From an uncultured Desulfobacterales bacterium (GTDB lineage Bacteria; Desulfobacterota; Desulfobulbia; Desulfobulbales; Desulfocapsaceae), in NCBI GenBank assembly GCA_937915545.1, contig CALGIJ010000021.1:186001-250000 (forward strand): 64,000 nucleotides of DNA, read 5' to 3'. Of this stretch, positions 53,910 through 61,571 are shown in pieces. Every line of letters begins with the position of its first letter. Position 1 is the first letter of the stretch. The position numbers were made by a program, and so were the translations under genes. Below the pieces are notes generated by a model. The model was given only the letters and a program-made list of their open reading frames with translations, had not been told where the DNA came from and made no database searches.

Positions 53910-55112
53910 CTACCTGCCCTGCAGCACCCGTTTTTCCCAGTCCTTTTCCAGCTGCTCGAGATAGGCGGCGGGAATCTCCGGCACCGCCACCCGACTCAGC
54001 TCATCCACCGACAGGGTCGCCAGGCCGAGATCGAGCTTGGCGAAGCGGCCGCGTTGTTCGGCGTCGAGACGGCTCATGTCGAGCACGGTGAAGTCGCCCC
54101 AGTTGGCCGGGTCGTTCTTGGAGAGCTGCGCCTCCGGCGACATAAGGAAGTCGGCGACCACCAGGGCCCCGGCACGGTTGGGGGCGTTGTAGGGCACGGC
54201 GGTGAAGTGGGTGTTGTAGATCGAGCCCTCGCCCATGACCATGGTGCGCACCGTGTTCTTATAGCGCCCCTGGAGGATCTTGCTCTGCGCGCTGGCCTGG
54301 TGGTAGCTCATGTTGAGGAGGACCTCGCCGCGCTCGAAGAGGGTGTCAAGCGCCGCCACATCCTTGGGGTAGTTCTTCCCTTCCTGCCAGAGGTAGGGCT
54401 TGATCTCCTGCAGATAGTCGAACAAGGCGGCGGAACGCTCTTTGTAGAGGGCAGGGTCGAAGCCGCCGAGGAATTGCCCATGCCCGCCGCTGACCGCGTA
54501 GAAGACCTGGCGGATGAAGGCCGAGCCGGTAAAATCGGGGGGCTTGGGGTAGGTGAAGCGGCCGGGGTTGTTTTTAACCCAGCCTTTCAGCGCGGCGAAG
54601 GTCCGCGGCGGCTCGGGCAGCGCGGCGCTGTCGTACTCGAAGACGAACTGGGCGCGGCCGTAGGGCGCCTCGTAGCCCTTGGTCGGATAGCCGAAATCGA
54701 ACTCCACGGTGGCCGCGTCGACCAGGCGGAAATTGGGGAGCAGCGGGGTGATCGGCCCCTGCAGCAGGCCGTTCTCCATGGCGTTCTTGAAGTTTTCGCC
54801 GTTGATCCACAGCAGGTCCATGGACCCCTTGCCGCCGGCCTGTTTCTCGGCGAGGAGCTTGTTGACGAAGACGGCGGCGTCGGCCGGCACCCGCTTGAGG
54901 GTGATGCCGAACTTCTCCTTGACCGCCGGCGCCACATAGCCATCGACCCAGGAGTTGATGGTCGTCGAGCCACCCCACATATACCATTTGACTTCGCTGC
55001 CCCTGGCCTGGCGCACCAATTCGGCGAAGCCTTCATCCGCGGCGGTGGCCGCAGCGGGAAGATGTATACTCAGGACAACCGCGGCTAGCAACAGGCGAAA
55101 GATATGCAACAT
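53910..55112 (-). CDS. YnjB-like ABC transporter substrate-binding protein
   Basis: 400 residues with a signal peptide (FRLLLAAVVLSIHLPAAATA). VKWYMWGGSTTINSWVDGYVAPAVKEKFGITLKRV and SMDLLWINGENFKNAMENGLLQGPIT are YnjB features. Relatives are proposed to import small organic cations or cofactors; the ligand is not proven. Its start overlaps the ATPase stop. Confidence 0.87.
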   Translation of the reverse strand: MLHIFRLLLAAVVLSIHLPAAATAADEGFAELVRQARGSEVKWYMWGGSTTINSWVDGYVAPAVKEKFGITLKRVPADAAVFVNKLLAEKQAGGKGSMDLLWINGENFKNAMENGLLQGPITPLLPNFRLVDAATVEFDFGYPTKGYEAPYGRAQFVFEYDSAALPEPPRTFAALKGWVKNNPGRFTYPKPPDFTGSAFIRQVFYAVSGGHGQFLGGFDPALYKERSAALFDYLQEIKPYLWQEGKNYPKDVAALDTLFERGEVLLNMSYHQASAQSKILQGRYKNTVRTMVMGEGSIYNTHFTAVPYNAPNRAGALVVADFLMSPEAQLSKNDPANWGDFTVLDMSRLDAEQRGRFAKLDLGLATLSVDELSRVAVPEIPAAYLEQLEKDWEKRVLQGR

Positions 55113-56083
55113 CAGCGTTCCCCCTCCACTCCTATGAATGATCTGATGGTCACCCGCACCCGGTCACCACGCCGCAACATTTCGTCTTCACTATAGGCGC
55201 ACAGCCGCAGGCCGTCAATCGCCATGCGGCACAGCGAAAAAGGTCCGGCAAAGAGCAGCTCCTCGACCACCGCCGCCCCCTCGGGGTCACGGCGGACATC
55301 GACATCCTCGGCGCGGACGCCTACCGCCTCGGCAACGCCGGCCGCCTCGCCAGCGATGCCGAGGACGGTGAAGAGGCGGCGCGGCACCACGGCAACCTCG
55401 CCGAGAAAGGAGGCCACCGCCACCGAGCCGGGGTGACGGTAGACCGCGGCGGGGCGGTCGTAGCGGCGCAGGCTGCCGTCGAGGAGGACGCCGATCCGGT
55501 CGGACATCATCATCGCCTCCTGGAGGTCGTGGGTGACGCACAGGGTGGTAATGCGATACTCCTGCTGAAAGGAGCGGATAAACTCGGCGGTGGCCCCCTT
55601 GAGGTTGCGGTCGAGGTTGGCAAAGGGCTCGTCGAGGAGGAGAACCGCCGGGCCGACGACCATCGCCCGGGCCAGGGCGACGCGCTGCTGCTGCCCTGAG
55701 GAGAGCTGGGCCGGCAGCCTTCGCGCCAGCTCGGCGAGACCGAAGTAGGTGAGCATCGCCATGACCCGCTCGGCCACATCCTGGCGCGCCATCCGCCGCG
55801 CCCTCAGCCCGAAGGCGACGTTGTCGAAGACGGTCATGGTCGGGAAGAGCACATAGTCCTGAAACACCAGGATGGCCGGGTCCTGCCGCAGGTCGGCCCG
55901 GCAGTCGATGCGCCCCTCGTCGGGGGCCTCGAGGCCGGCGATGAGCTTGAGCAGCGTGGTCTTGCCGGAACCGGAAGGGCCGATGATCGACACCAGCTCG
56001 CCTTCGGCAACGGCGAAGGAGACCCGGTGGAGCACCGTCCTGCCCTGATAGGCCTTGCTCAGCGAGGCTATTTCAAGAAACAT
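55112..56083 (-). CDS. ABC transporter ATPase (PotA/YnjD-like)
   Basis: 323 residues. Walker A GPSGSGKTTLLKL, signature LSSGQQQRVALARA (S in place of the first G), Walker B LLLDEPFANLD, H-loop VTHDLQEA, and a C-terminal regulatory TOBE-like domain (RAEDVDVRRDPEGAAVVEELLFAGPFSL). The start at 56083 overlaps the end of the kinase gene by 16 bp. Confidence 0.9.
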   Translation of the reverse strand: MFLEIASLSKAYQGRTVLHRVSFAVAEGELVSIIGPSGSGKTTLLKLIAGLEAPDEGRIDCRADLRQDPAILVFQDYVLFPTMTVFDNVAFGLRARRMARQDVAERVMAMLTYFGLAELARRLPAQLSSGQQQRVALARAMVVGPAVLLLDEPFANLDRNLKGATAEFIRSFQQEYRITTLCVTHDLQEAMMMSDRIGVLLDGSLRRYDRPAAVYRHPGSVAVASFLGEVAVVPRRLFTVLGIAGEAAGVAEAVGVRAEDVDVRRDPEGAAVVEELLFAGPFSLCRMAIDGLRLCAYSEDEMLRRGDRVRVTIRSFIGVEGER

Positions 56084-57024
56084 CGCGCCTCGTCGAGGTA
56101 GGCGACGATCTTGGCGAAGGTCGCGTCGCTGGTCAGGGCGCGCCCGCCGCCGACATATTCGTGGTAGGCCATGTAACACCAGCTGAGGGCGCGCAGCAGG
56201 ATGACCCCTTCCATAAGGGCGGTCTTCTCCTCCAGCTCGTCGAGGGGCTGGGGGAGGGCCGCGGCCCGGCGGTAGGCCTCGAGAAAGCCGCGCTTTTCTT
56301 CGCGCCCGAGGCGGCAGTCGCTCTTCCACAGGGTCGTAGTGGGGACGACGAAGTGGGCGAGGTCCTGATAGCGGCAGGAGACCACCGCCTTCTCCCAGTC
56401 GACCAGGGAGGAGCCGGCGGGGTCGATGAGAAAGTTGCCGGAGTTGACCTCGGTATTGACCATGACCAGCGCCTCGCCGGCAAACGGACTCCGTGCGGCG
56501 AGTTCGACGATGCGCTGGTGGTAGTCTTCGAGGAGCAGGCGCACCTCGGTCAGCCCGTCGCTATGGTGGCGACCGAGCAGCCCCAGGGATTCGGCGGCGA
56601 TGGCCGTCACCGGATCCTCCTGACGCAGTAGAAGCGGGCTGGGCGGGAGCCGGTGGATGGCGGCAAAGATCTCGGCGGCGATCGGCAGATTCCGCCGGTA
56701 GTCGAGGGGGCGGCCGGGGCGGAACTCCATGAGCAGCACCCCGTCGCCGAGGTCCTCGCCATCGCCGCTGAAGGCCAGGGGCCGCGGCGTCACCCCGGAA
56801 GGATATACCGCCTGCAGGACGTGAAACTCATACTCCACCTGATGTTTAAGCCCCAGTTGGGTGCCGTGGTTGATGCGGCACACGGCGGGCGGGCCGGAGC
56901 CTTCCACCAGGTAGTTCTCGTTATACTCCCCGGCGGCGAGAAAGCGGCAGCGCAGAGGGCCGGAGAGCCAGCCCCGTCGTTCAATATAGGAGAGCACCTG
57001 GGCCGATCTGTCCATGGAGCGCAT
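56068..57024 (-). CDS. APH/choline kinase-like phosphotransferase
   Basis: 318 residues from the ATG at 57024; a second ATG at 57015 is also possible. FLAAGEYNENYLVEGSGPPAVCRINHGTQLG is the nucleotide-binding lobe, VMVNTEVNSGNFLID the catalytic loop (with T-E in place of the usual H-x-D) and SSLVDWEKAVVSCRYQDLAHFV the metal-binding DWE motif. Relatives phosphorylate choline, ethanolamine, thiamine or aminoglycosides. First gene of the leftward ABC operon, so it likely traps the imported compound by phosphorylation. The altered catalytic loop leaves activity uncertain. Confidence 0.8.
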   Translation of the reverse strand: MRSMDRSAQVLSYIERRGWLSGPLRCRFLAAGEYNENYLVEGSGPPAVCRINHGTQLGLKHQVEYEFHVLQAVYPSGVTPRPLAFSGDGEDLGDGVLLMEFRPGRPLDYRRNLPIAAEIFAAIHRLPPSPLLLRQEDPVTAIAAESLGLLGRHHSDGLTEVRLLLEDYHQRIVELAARSPFAGEALVMVNTEVNSGNFLIDPAGSSLVDWEKAVVSCRYQDLAHFVVPTTTLWKSDCRLGREEKRGFLEAYRRAAALPQPLDELEEKTALMEGVILLRALSWCYMAYHEYVGGGRALTSDATFAKIVAYLDEARCFLK

Positions 57025-57201
57025 TCCGCCGGAAGAGGGGGAGCGGCGACATAGCTGGGCTGCGGCCAGCCTCCTTGCCATGGGAAGCACCATGGCGGTC
57101 GCCCGAGGTCTCCACCATGCCGTGTTTTGCAGGAGATTGCAAGGCCGCTCGCCAGCCACCCGCGGCGAGTGGCGCCAGCCGCCCCTGCCAGCGCAGGGGT
57201 C

Positions 57202-57235
57202 CGACAAAAATGGTGGGTTTTCTGCACTATTGTCG
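57202..57235. promoter_or_regulatory. Candidate activator site upstream of nifE (CGACAA-N22-TTGTCG)
   Basis: CGACAA (57202-57207) and TTGTCG (57230-57235) form an inverted pair ending 94 bp before the nifE -24 element. The same two words occur upstream of nifH with arms in the reverse order. Candidate NifA-binding region; inference only. Confidence 0.4.
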
Positions 57236-57295
57236 CCAAGCCCCCATGGCCCGGCGACACTCCGCCCCTTCCCGGTCAGCTCCGACGATAACATA

Positions 57296-57315
57296 CCGGA
57301 ATCACGTTATTCCGG
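57296..57315. promoter_or_regulatory. Inverted repeat next to nifE promoter
   Basis: CCGGAAT (57296-57302) and ATTCCGG (57309-57315) are perfect inverted 7-mers separated by CACGTT, ending 14 bp before the -24 element. The position would suit a repressor or accessory factor. Not found in front of nifH or nifV. Confidence 0.4.
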
Positions 57316-57329
57316 GAAATACCCCGCCA

Positions 57330-57345
57330 TGGCACGGGCTTTGCG
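57330..57345 (+). promoter_or_regulatory. Sigma-54 promoter of nifENB
   Basis: TGGCACG-N4-TTGCG: GG at 57331-57332 and GC at 57343-57344. Near-perfect consensus; transcription should start near 57356, 41 nt before nifE. Confidence 0.92.
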
Positions 57346-57396
57346 AAAGGAGGGCAACGGCAGCCCCCCTCTCCCCTTTCACCAGGACCGGCGACA

Positions 57397-58755
57397 ATGA
57401 ACAGAGAAGCCCTGCTCAGCGAACGAACCCGACAGATCCACCGCAAGGGCGCCATGCCCCTCGACCTCGACTGCAACAAGGACAGCCTGGCCGGTGCCGT
57501 CAGCCAGCGGGCCTGTGTCTTCTGCGGCTCGCGGGTCGTGCTCTACCCCATCGCCGACGCCCTGCACCTCGTCCATGGCCCCATCGGCTGCGCCGTCTAT
57601 ACCTGGGACATCCGCGGTGCCCTCTCTTCAGGGCCGGAGCTGCACCGTCTCAGCTTCTCCACCGATTTGCAGGAGCTCGACGTCATCTTCGGCGGCGAGA
57701 AAAAGCTGGAGAAGGCGCTCCTCGAGCTCATCGCCCGCCACTCCCCCAAGGCGGCCTTCGTCTACTCGACCTGTATCGTCGGCATCATCGGCGACGACCT
57801 CGCGGCGGTGTGCCGGAAGGTGGCGGCGAAGACCGGCATCCCGGTGCTGCCGGTGCAGTCGGAAGGCTTCAAAGGCAACAAGCGCGCGGGCTACGAGGCG
57901 GCCTGCGCCGCCATGGCGCAGCTGGTCGGCACCGGCGACATCAGCGGCATCTCACCGCACTCGATCAACATCGTCGGCGATTTCAACCTGGCCGGCGAGA
58001 TCTGGCTGATTCGCGACTACTTTACCGAACTGGGTATCGAGGTGGTGGCCAACATCACCGGCGACGGCCGCGTCGACGACATCCGCCGCTGCCATGGCGC
58101 CGCCCTCAACGTGGTGCAGTGCTCGGGGGCGACCATGGACCTCGCCCGCATCATGGAGGAGCGTTACGGCACGCCGTTCCTGCGTGTCTCCTATTTCGGC
58201 GTCGAGGACATGGCCGAGGCCCTCTATGCGGTGGCCCGCCACTTCGGCGACGAGGACATGCTGGAGAAGGCGCGACAGCTGGTGAAACGGGAGCTGGCCG
58301 GGCTGCTGCCGCAGCTGGCCAGCTACCGCAGAAAGTTGGCCGGCAAGAAGGCGGCCATCTACGTCGGCGGCGCCTTCAAGGCCTTCTCGCTGGTCAAGGC
58401 CTTCCGCCTGCTCGGCATGTCGGTGGTGCTGGTCGGCTCGCAGACCGGCACCAGGGAGGACTATCTCGAGCTGGAGCGGATCTGCGACCCGGGGACGATC
58501 ATCGTCGACGACTCCAACCCCCTCGAGCTCGCCACCTTCCTCAAGGAGAAGGAGGTCGACCTCTTCGTCGGCGGGGTCAAGGAGCGGCCCATCGCCTACA
58601 AGCTCGGGGTGGCCTTCTGCGACCACAACCACGAGCGCAAGCAGATGCTCGCCGGCTTCGCCGGCATGGAAAACTTCGCCCGCGAGGTCCACGACTCGGT
58701 GATGAGCCCGGTGTGGCGCTTCGTGCCGCGTCGCCACAAGGAGGTTCGCCCATGA
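57397..58755 (+). CDS. nifE: FeMo-cofactor scaffold protein NifE
   Basis: 452 residues. NifD-like fold with cluster cysteines in QRACVFCGSRVVL, HGPIGCAVYTW and YSTCIVGIIGDD, and the NVVQCSGATMDLA segment at the cofactor-site Cys. FGGEKKLEKALLELI and VGGVKERPIAYKLGVAFCDHNHER are NifE hallmarks. With NifN it forms the scaffold that converts NifB-co into FeMo-co. First gene of the second nif operon; stop overlaps nifN. Confidence 0.96.
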   Translation: MNREALLSERTRQIHRKGAMPLDLDCNKDSLAGAVSQRACVFCGSRVVLYPIADALHLVHGPIGCAVYTWDIRGALSSGPELHRLSFSTDLQELDVIFGGEKKLEKALLELIARHSPKAAFVYSTCIVGIIGDDLAAVCRKVAAKTGIPVLPVQSEGFKGNKRAGYEAACAAMAQLVGTGDISGISPHSINIVGDFNLAGEIWLIRDYFTELGIEVVANITGDGRVDDIRRCHGAALNVVQCSGATMDLARIMEERYGTPFLRVSYFGVEDMAEALYAVARHFGDEDMLEKARQLVKRELAGLLPQLASYRRKLAGKKAAIYVGGAFKAFSLVKAFRLLGMSVVLVGSQTGTREDYLELERICDPGTIIVDDSNPLELATFLKEKEVDLFVGGVKERPIAYKLGVAFCDHNHERKQMLAGFAGMENFAREVHDSVMSPVWRFVPRRHKEVRP

Positions 58756-60101
58756 ACACGCCCGATTTCGTCGCCACCACCAACGCCTGCAAGCTGTGCC
58801 GTCCCCTGGGCGCGGCCATCGCCTTCAGAGGCATCGAAGGCTGCGTCCCCTTCCTGCACGGCTCGCAGGGCTGCGCCACCTATATGCGCCGCTATATCAT
58901 CAGCCACTTCAACGAGCCGATAGATATCGCCTCATCGTCGCTGGGCGAGAAGAACGCCGTCTACGGCGGCGGCCCCAACCTCAAGCTGGGCTTGAAGAAC
59001 GTCACCGCCAAGTACCATCCGCAGCTGATCGGCGTCGCCACCACCTGCCTCACCGAGACCATCGGCGACGACGTGCCGATGCTCCTCGCCGAGTATCGGC
59101 GCGAGACCAGCCCCGCCGAGATGCCGCTGCTCGTCCATGTCGCCACCCCCAGCTATGCCGGCAGCCATATGGAGGGCTTCCACGGGGCGGTGCGCGCAGT
59201 CATCGAGCAGCTCGCCGAGCCCGTTCCCGCCAACGGCACCATCAACCTCCTCGGCGGCTTCGTCTCCGCCGCCGACCTGCGCTACCTGCACCGCCTCTGC
59301 CTCGACTTCGGCCTCCCGGCCACCCTGCTTCCCGACTATGGCGACACCTTGGACGGCCCGGCCCTCGACGACTACCCCCTCATCCCGCGCGGCGGCACCC
59401 CGCTGGCCGCCATCCGCGCCATGGGCGGGGCCAAAGCCACTGTCGAGCTGGGGGCGACCCTGCCGGAGAAGAGCGGCGGCACGGTGCTGCGCGACAGCCA
59501 CGGCGTGCCCCTGCACCGCCTCGGCCTGCCGGTCGGCATCCGCGCCAGCGACGCCCTGATGGAGCTCTTTGCCGAGCTCTCCGGCCGGCCGCTGCCCGAA
59601 AAGCTGGCCGCATCCCGCGGCCGGCTGGTCGACAGCCTGGTCGACGGCCACAAATACCTCTTCGGCCGCAAGGCGCTCATCTACGGCGAAGAGGATCTGG
59701 TGGTCGGCCTGACCTCCTTTCTCGCCGAGATCGGCATCGCCCCGGCGTTGTGCGCCTCGGGCGGCAAGAGCGGCAGGCTGGCCGAGGCCATCGCCGCAGC
59801 CATCGGCGACCTGCCCTGCCCAATGCCCGAGGTGCGCGAGGATGTCGATTTCCAGGATATCGAGACCCTCGCCGAGGAGCTCGGCTGCCAGCTGGTGGTC
59901 GGCCACTCCAAGGGCTACGCCCTGGCGCGGCGCCTGCACATCCCGCTGGTGCGGGTCGGCTTCCCCATCCACGACCGCCTCGGCGGCCAGCGCATTCTCC
60001 ACCTCGGCTACGAGGGGGCCCAGGGGCTCTTCGACACGATCGTCAACACCCTCATCGAATGGAGCCAGGACTCCTCCCCGATCGGCTACAGCTATATGTG
60101 A
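58752..60101 (+). CDS. nifN: FeMo-cofactor scaffold protein NifN
   Basis: 449 residues. NifK-like: NACKLCRPLGAAIAFRGIEGCVPFLHGSQGCATYMRRYIISHFNEPIDIAS, ATTCLTETIGDD and TPSYAGSHMEGF. The ATG overlaps the nifE stop by 4 bp (ATGA), ensuring equal amounts of both subunits. Separate from NifB here, unlike the NifN-B fusions known in some sulfate reducers. Confidence 0.96.
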   Translation: MNTPDFVATTNACKLCRPLGAAIAFRGIEGCVPFLHGSQGCATYMRRYIISHFNEPIDIASSSLGEKNAVYGGGPNLKLGLKNVTAKYHPQLIGVATTCLTETIGDDVPMLLAEYRRETSPAEMPLLVHVATPSYAGSHMEGFHGAVRAVIEQLAEPVPANGTINLLGGFVSAADLRYLHRLCLDFGLPATLLPDYGDTLDGPALDDYPLIPRGGTPLAAIRAMGGAKATVELGATLPEKSGGTVLRDSHGVPLHRLGLPVGIRASDALMELFAELSGRPLPEKLAASRGRLVDSLVDGHKYLFGRKALIYGEEDLVVGLTSFLAEIGIAPALCASGGKSGRLAEAIAAAIGDLPCPMPEVREDVDFQDIETLAEELGCQLVVGHSKGYALARRLHIPLVRVGFPIHDRLGGQRILHLGYEGAQGLFDTIVNTLIEWSQDSSPIGYSYM

Positions 60102-60128
60102 TCTCACCCTCTATCTTCGGGATACGCC

Positions 60129-61403
60129 ATGGACATCGCCAACAGCAAGGACTTCCGCAACCACCCCTGTTTCAACGCCGAGGCCAAGGGCAGATTCGGC
60201 CGCATCCACCTGCCGGTGGCGCCGCAGTGTAACATCAAGTGCAACTTCTGCGACCGCAAGTACGACTGCGTCAACGAATCGCGCCCCGGCGTCACCTCGA
60301 CCCTGCTTTCGCCGCCGCAGGCCCTGCTCTATCTGCAGCGCGTCCTGGAAAAGGAGCCGCGCATCAGCGTCGTCGGCATCGCCGGCCCAGGCGACCCCTT
60401 CGCCAACGGCGAGGAGACCATGACCACCTTGCGCCTGATCAGCGAGCGCTACCCGCAGCTGCTGCTCTGCGTTTCCTCCAACGGCATGGCCATTGCCCCC
60501 TATATCGAAGAGCTGGCCTCCATGGCGGTGTCCCATGTGACCATCACCGTATGCGCCGTCGATGCGGCCATCGGCGCCAAAATCTACGGCTGGGTCAGCG
60601 ACGGCAAGGTCGTCTACCATGGCCGCCAGGGCGCCGAGCTGCTCCTCGGCCGGCAGCTGGCGGCGATCGCCCAGCTCAAGCGCCATGGCATGGTGGTCAA
60701 GGTCAACTGCATCGTCATCCCCGGGGTCAACGACCACCATGTCGAGGAGGTGGCGAAAACGATGAAGGCCCTGGGCGTCGACCTCTTCAACTGCATGGCG
60801 ATGTTCCCCAACGCCGGCAGCCCCTTCGGCCACCTCGAACAGCCAAGCAAGGAGCTCATGGAAGAACTGCGCCTGGCGGCCGAGCGCCATCTGCCGCAGA
60901 TGCGCCACTGCACGCGCTGCCGCGCCGACGCCGTCGGCCTGCTCGGCGAGGACCGCACCACCGAGTTCCGCAGCTGCCTCAATGCCTGCGCCAAGGTCGA
61001 CAGCGCCGCCAAGGAGCTGCGCCCCTATGTGGCGGTGGCCAGCGAGGAGGGCATCCTCATCAACCTCCATCTCGGCGAGGCGCGCCACCTGGACATCTGG
61101 GAGAAGCATGGCGACGGCTACCGCAAGGTCGCCGAGCGGCCCGCCCCGGAGGCGGGGGGCGGCGGCAAGCGCTGGCATCAGCTGGCCCGCATCCTCGGCG
61201 ACTGCCGCGCCGTGCTCGCCGCCGCCATCGGCCCGACGCCGGCGGAGATCCTCGACAAATCTGGCATCACGCCGGTGGAGGCCGGGGGCTTCATCGAAGA
61301 GGGGCTGGCCCTGGTCTACGACAACCGCGACGCCTCGGTGCTGCGCACGCGCCGTCAGCGTGGCGGTGGCGGCTGCTGCGGCTCGGGCGGCGGCTGCGGC
61401 TGA
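60129..61403 (+). CDS. nifB: FeMo-cofactor biosynthesis radical SAM protein NifB
   Basis: 424 residues. Radical SAM motif C34-NIK-C38-NF-C41, GPGDPFANGEETM, and cysteines C261/C264 (HCTRCRADAVGLLGED) for the auxiliary cluster; C-terminal NifX-like domain (about 299-400). It fuses two 4Fe-4S clusters and inserts carbide to make NifB-co. The C-terminus ends in a Gly/Cys tail (GGGGCCGSGGGCG) that lies beyond the NifX domain and may bind metal. 27 bp after nifN. Confidence 0.97.
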   Translation: MDIANSKDFRNHPCFNAEAKGRFGRIHLPVAPQCNIKCNFCDRKYDCVNESRPGVTSTLLSPPQALLYLQRVLEKEPRISVVGIAGPGDPFANGEETMTTLRLISERYPQLLLCVSSNGMAIAPYIEELASMAVSHVTITVCAVDAAIGAKIYGWVSDGKVVYHGRQGAELLLGRQLAAIAQLKRHGMVVKVNCIVIPGVNDHHVEEVAKTMKALGVDLFNCMAMFPNAGSPFGHLEQPSKELMEELRLAAERHLPQMRHCTRCRADAVGLLGEDRTTEFRSCLNACAKVDSAAKELRPYVAVASEEGILINLHLGEARHLDIWEKHGDGYRKVAERPAPEAGGGGKRWHQLARILGDCRAVLAAAIGPTPAEILDKSGITPVEAGGFIEEGLALVYDNRDASVLRTRRQRGGGGCCGSGGGCG

Positions 61404-61571
61404 TGGCTGTAGAAAGCTCCCCTGAGCGTGAGGGGAAAGGCCCCTGGCCGGCAATGAGCTGCTGACAAACGCGACGTCAGCCGCTACAATGGCCAAGGCT
61501 TTTCATCGCCGGCTGGGCCTATTGCGTGCCACGCCGGCAGAGACCCCTCAACCGCTTACAGGAGAAGCACC

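Larger units (their letters stand above)
57025..57396. other. Divergent regulatory region upstream of nifE
   Basis: No gene. It holds a 7-bp hairpin CCCCTGC/GCAGGGG (57182-57199), the CGACAA/TTGTCG pair (57202-57235), CCGGAAT-N6-ATTCCGG (57296-57315) and the sigma-54 promoter (57330-57345). No TPP riboswitch-like CTGAGA core was found on the leftward strand for the ABC operon. Confidence 0.6.

Noticed and set aside
57025..57396. TPP or other riboswitch for the leftward ABC-kinase operon
   Set aside because: No TPP core (CTGAGA) or other recognisable aptamer on the minus strand upstream of 57024.
57075..60101. 1008-codon open frame that ends in NifN and could suggest a fusion
   Set aside because: The first 560 codons are out-of-frame nifE sequence (R/P-rich). 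NifN starts at 58752 with ATGA overlap to nifE.
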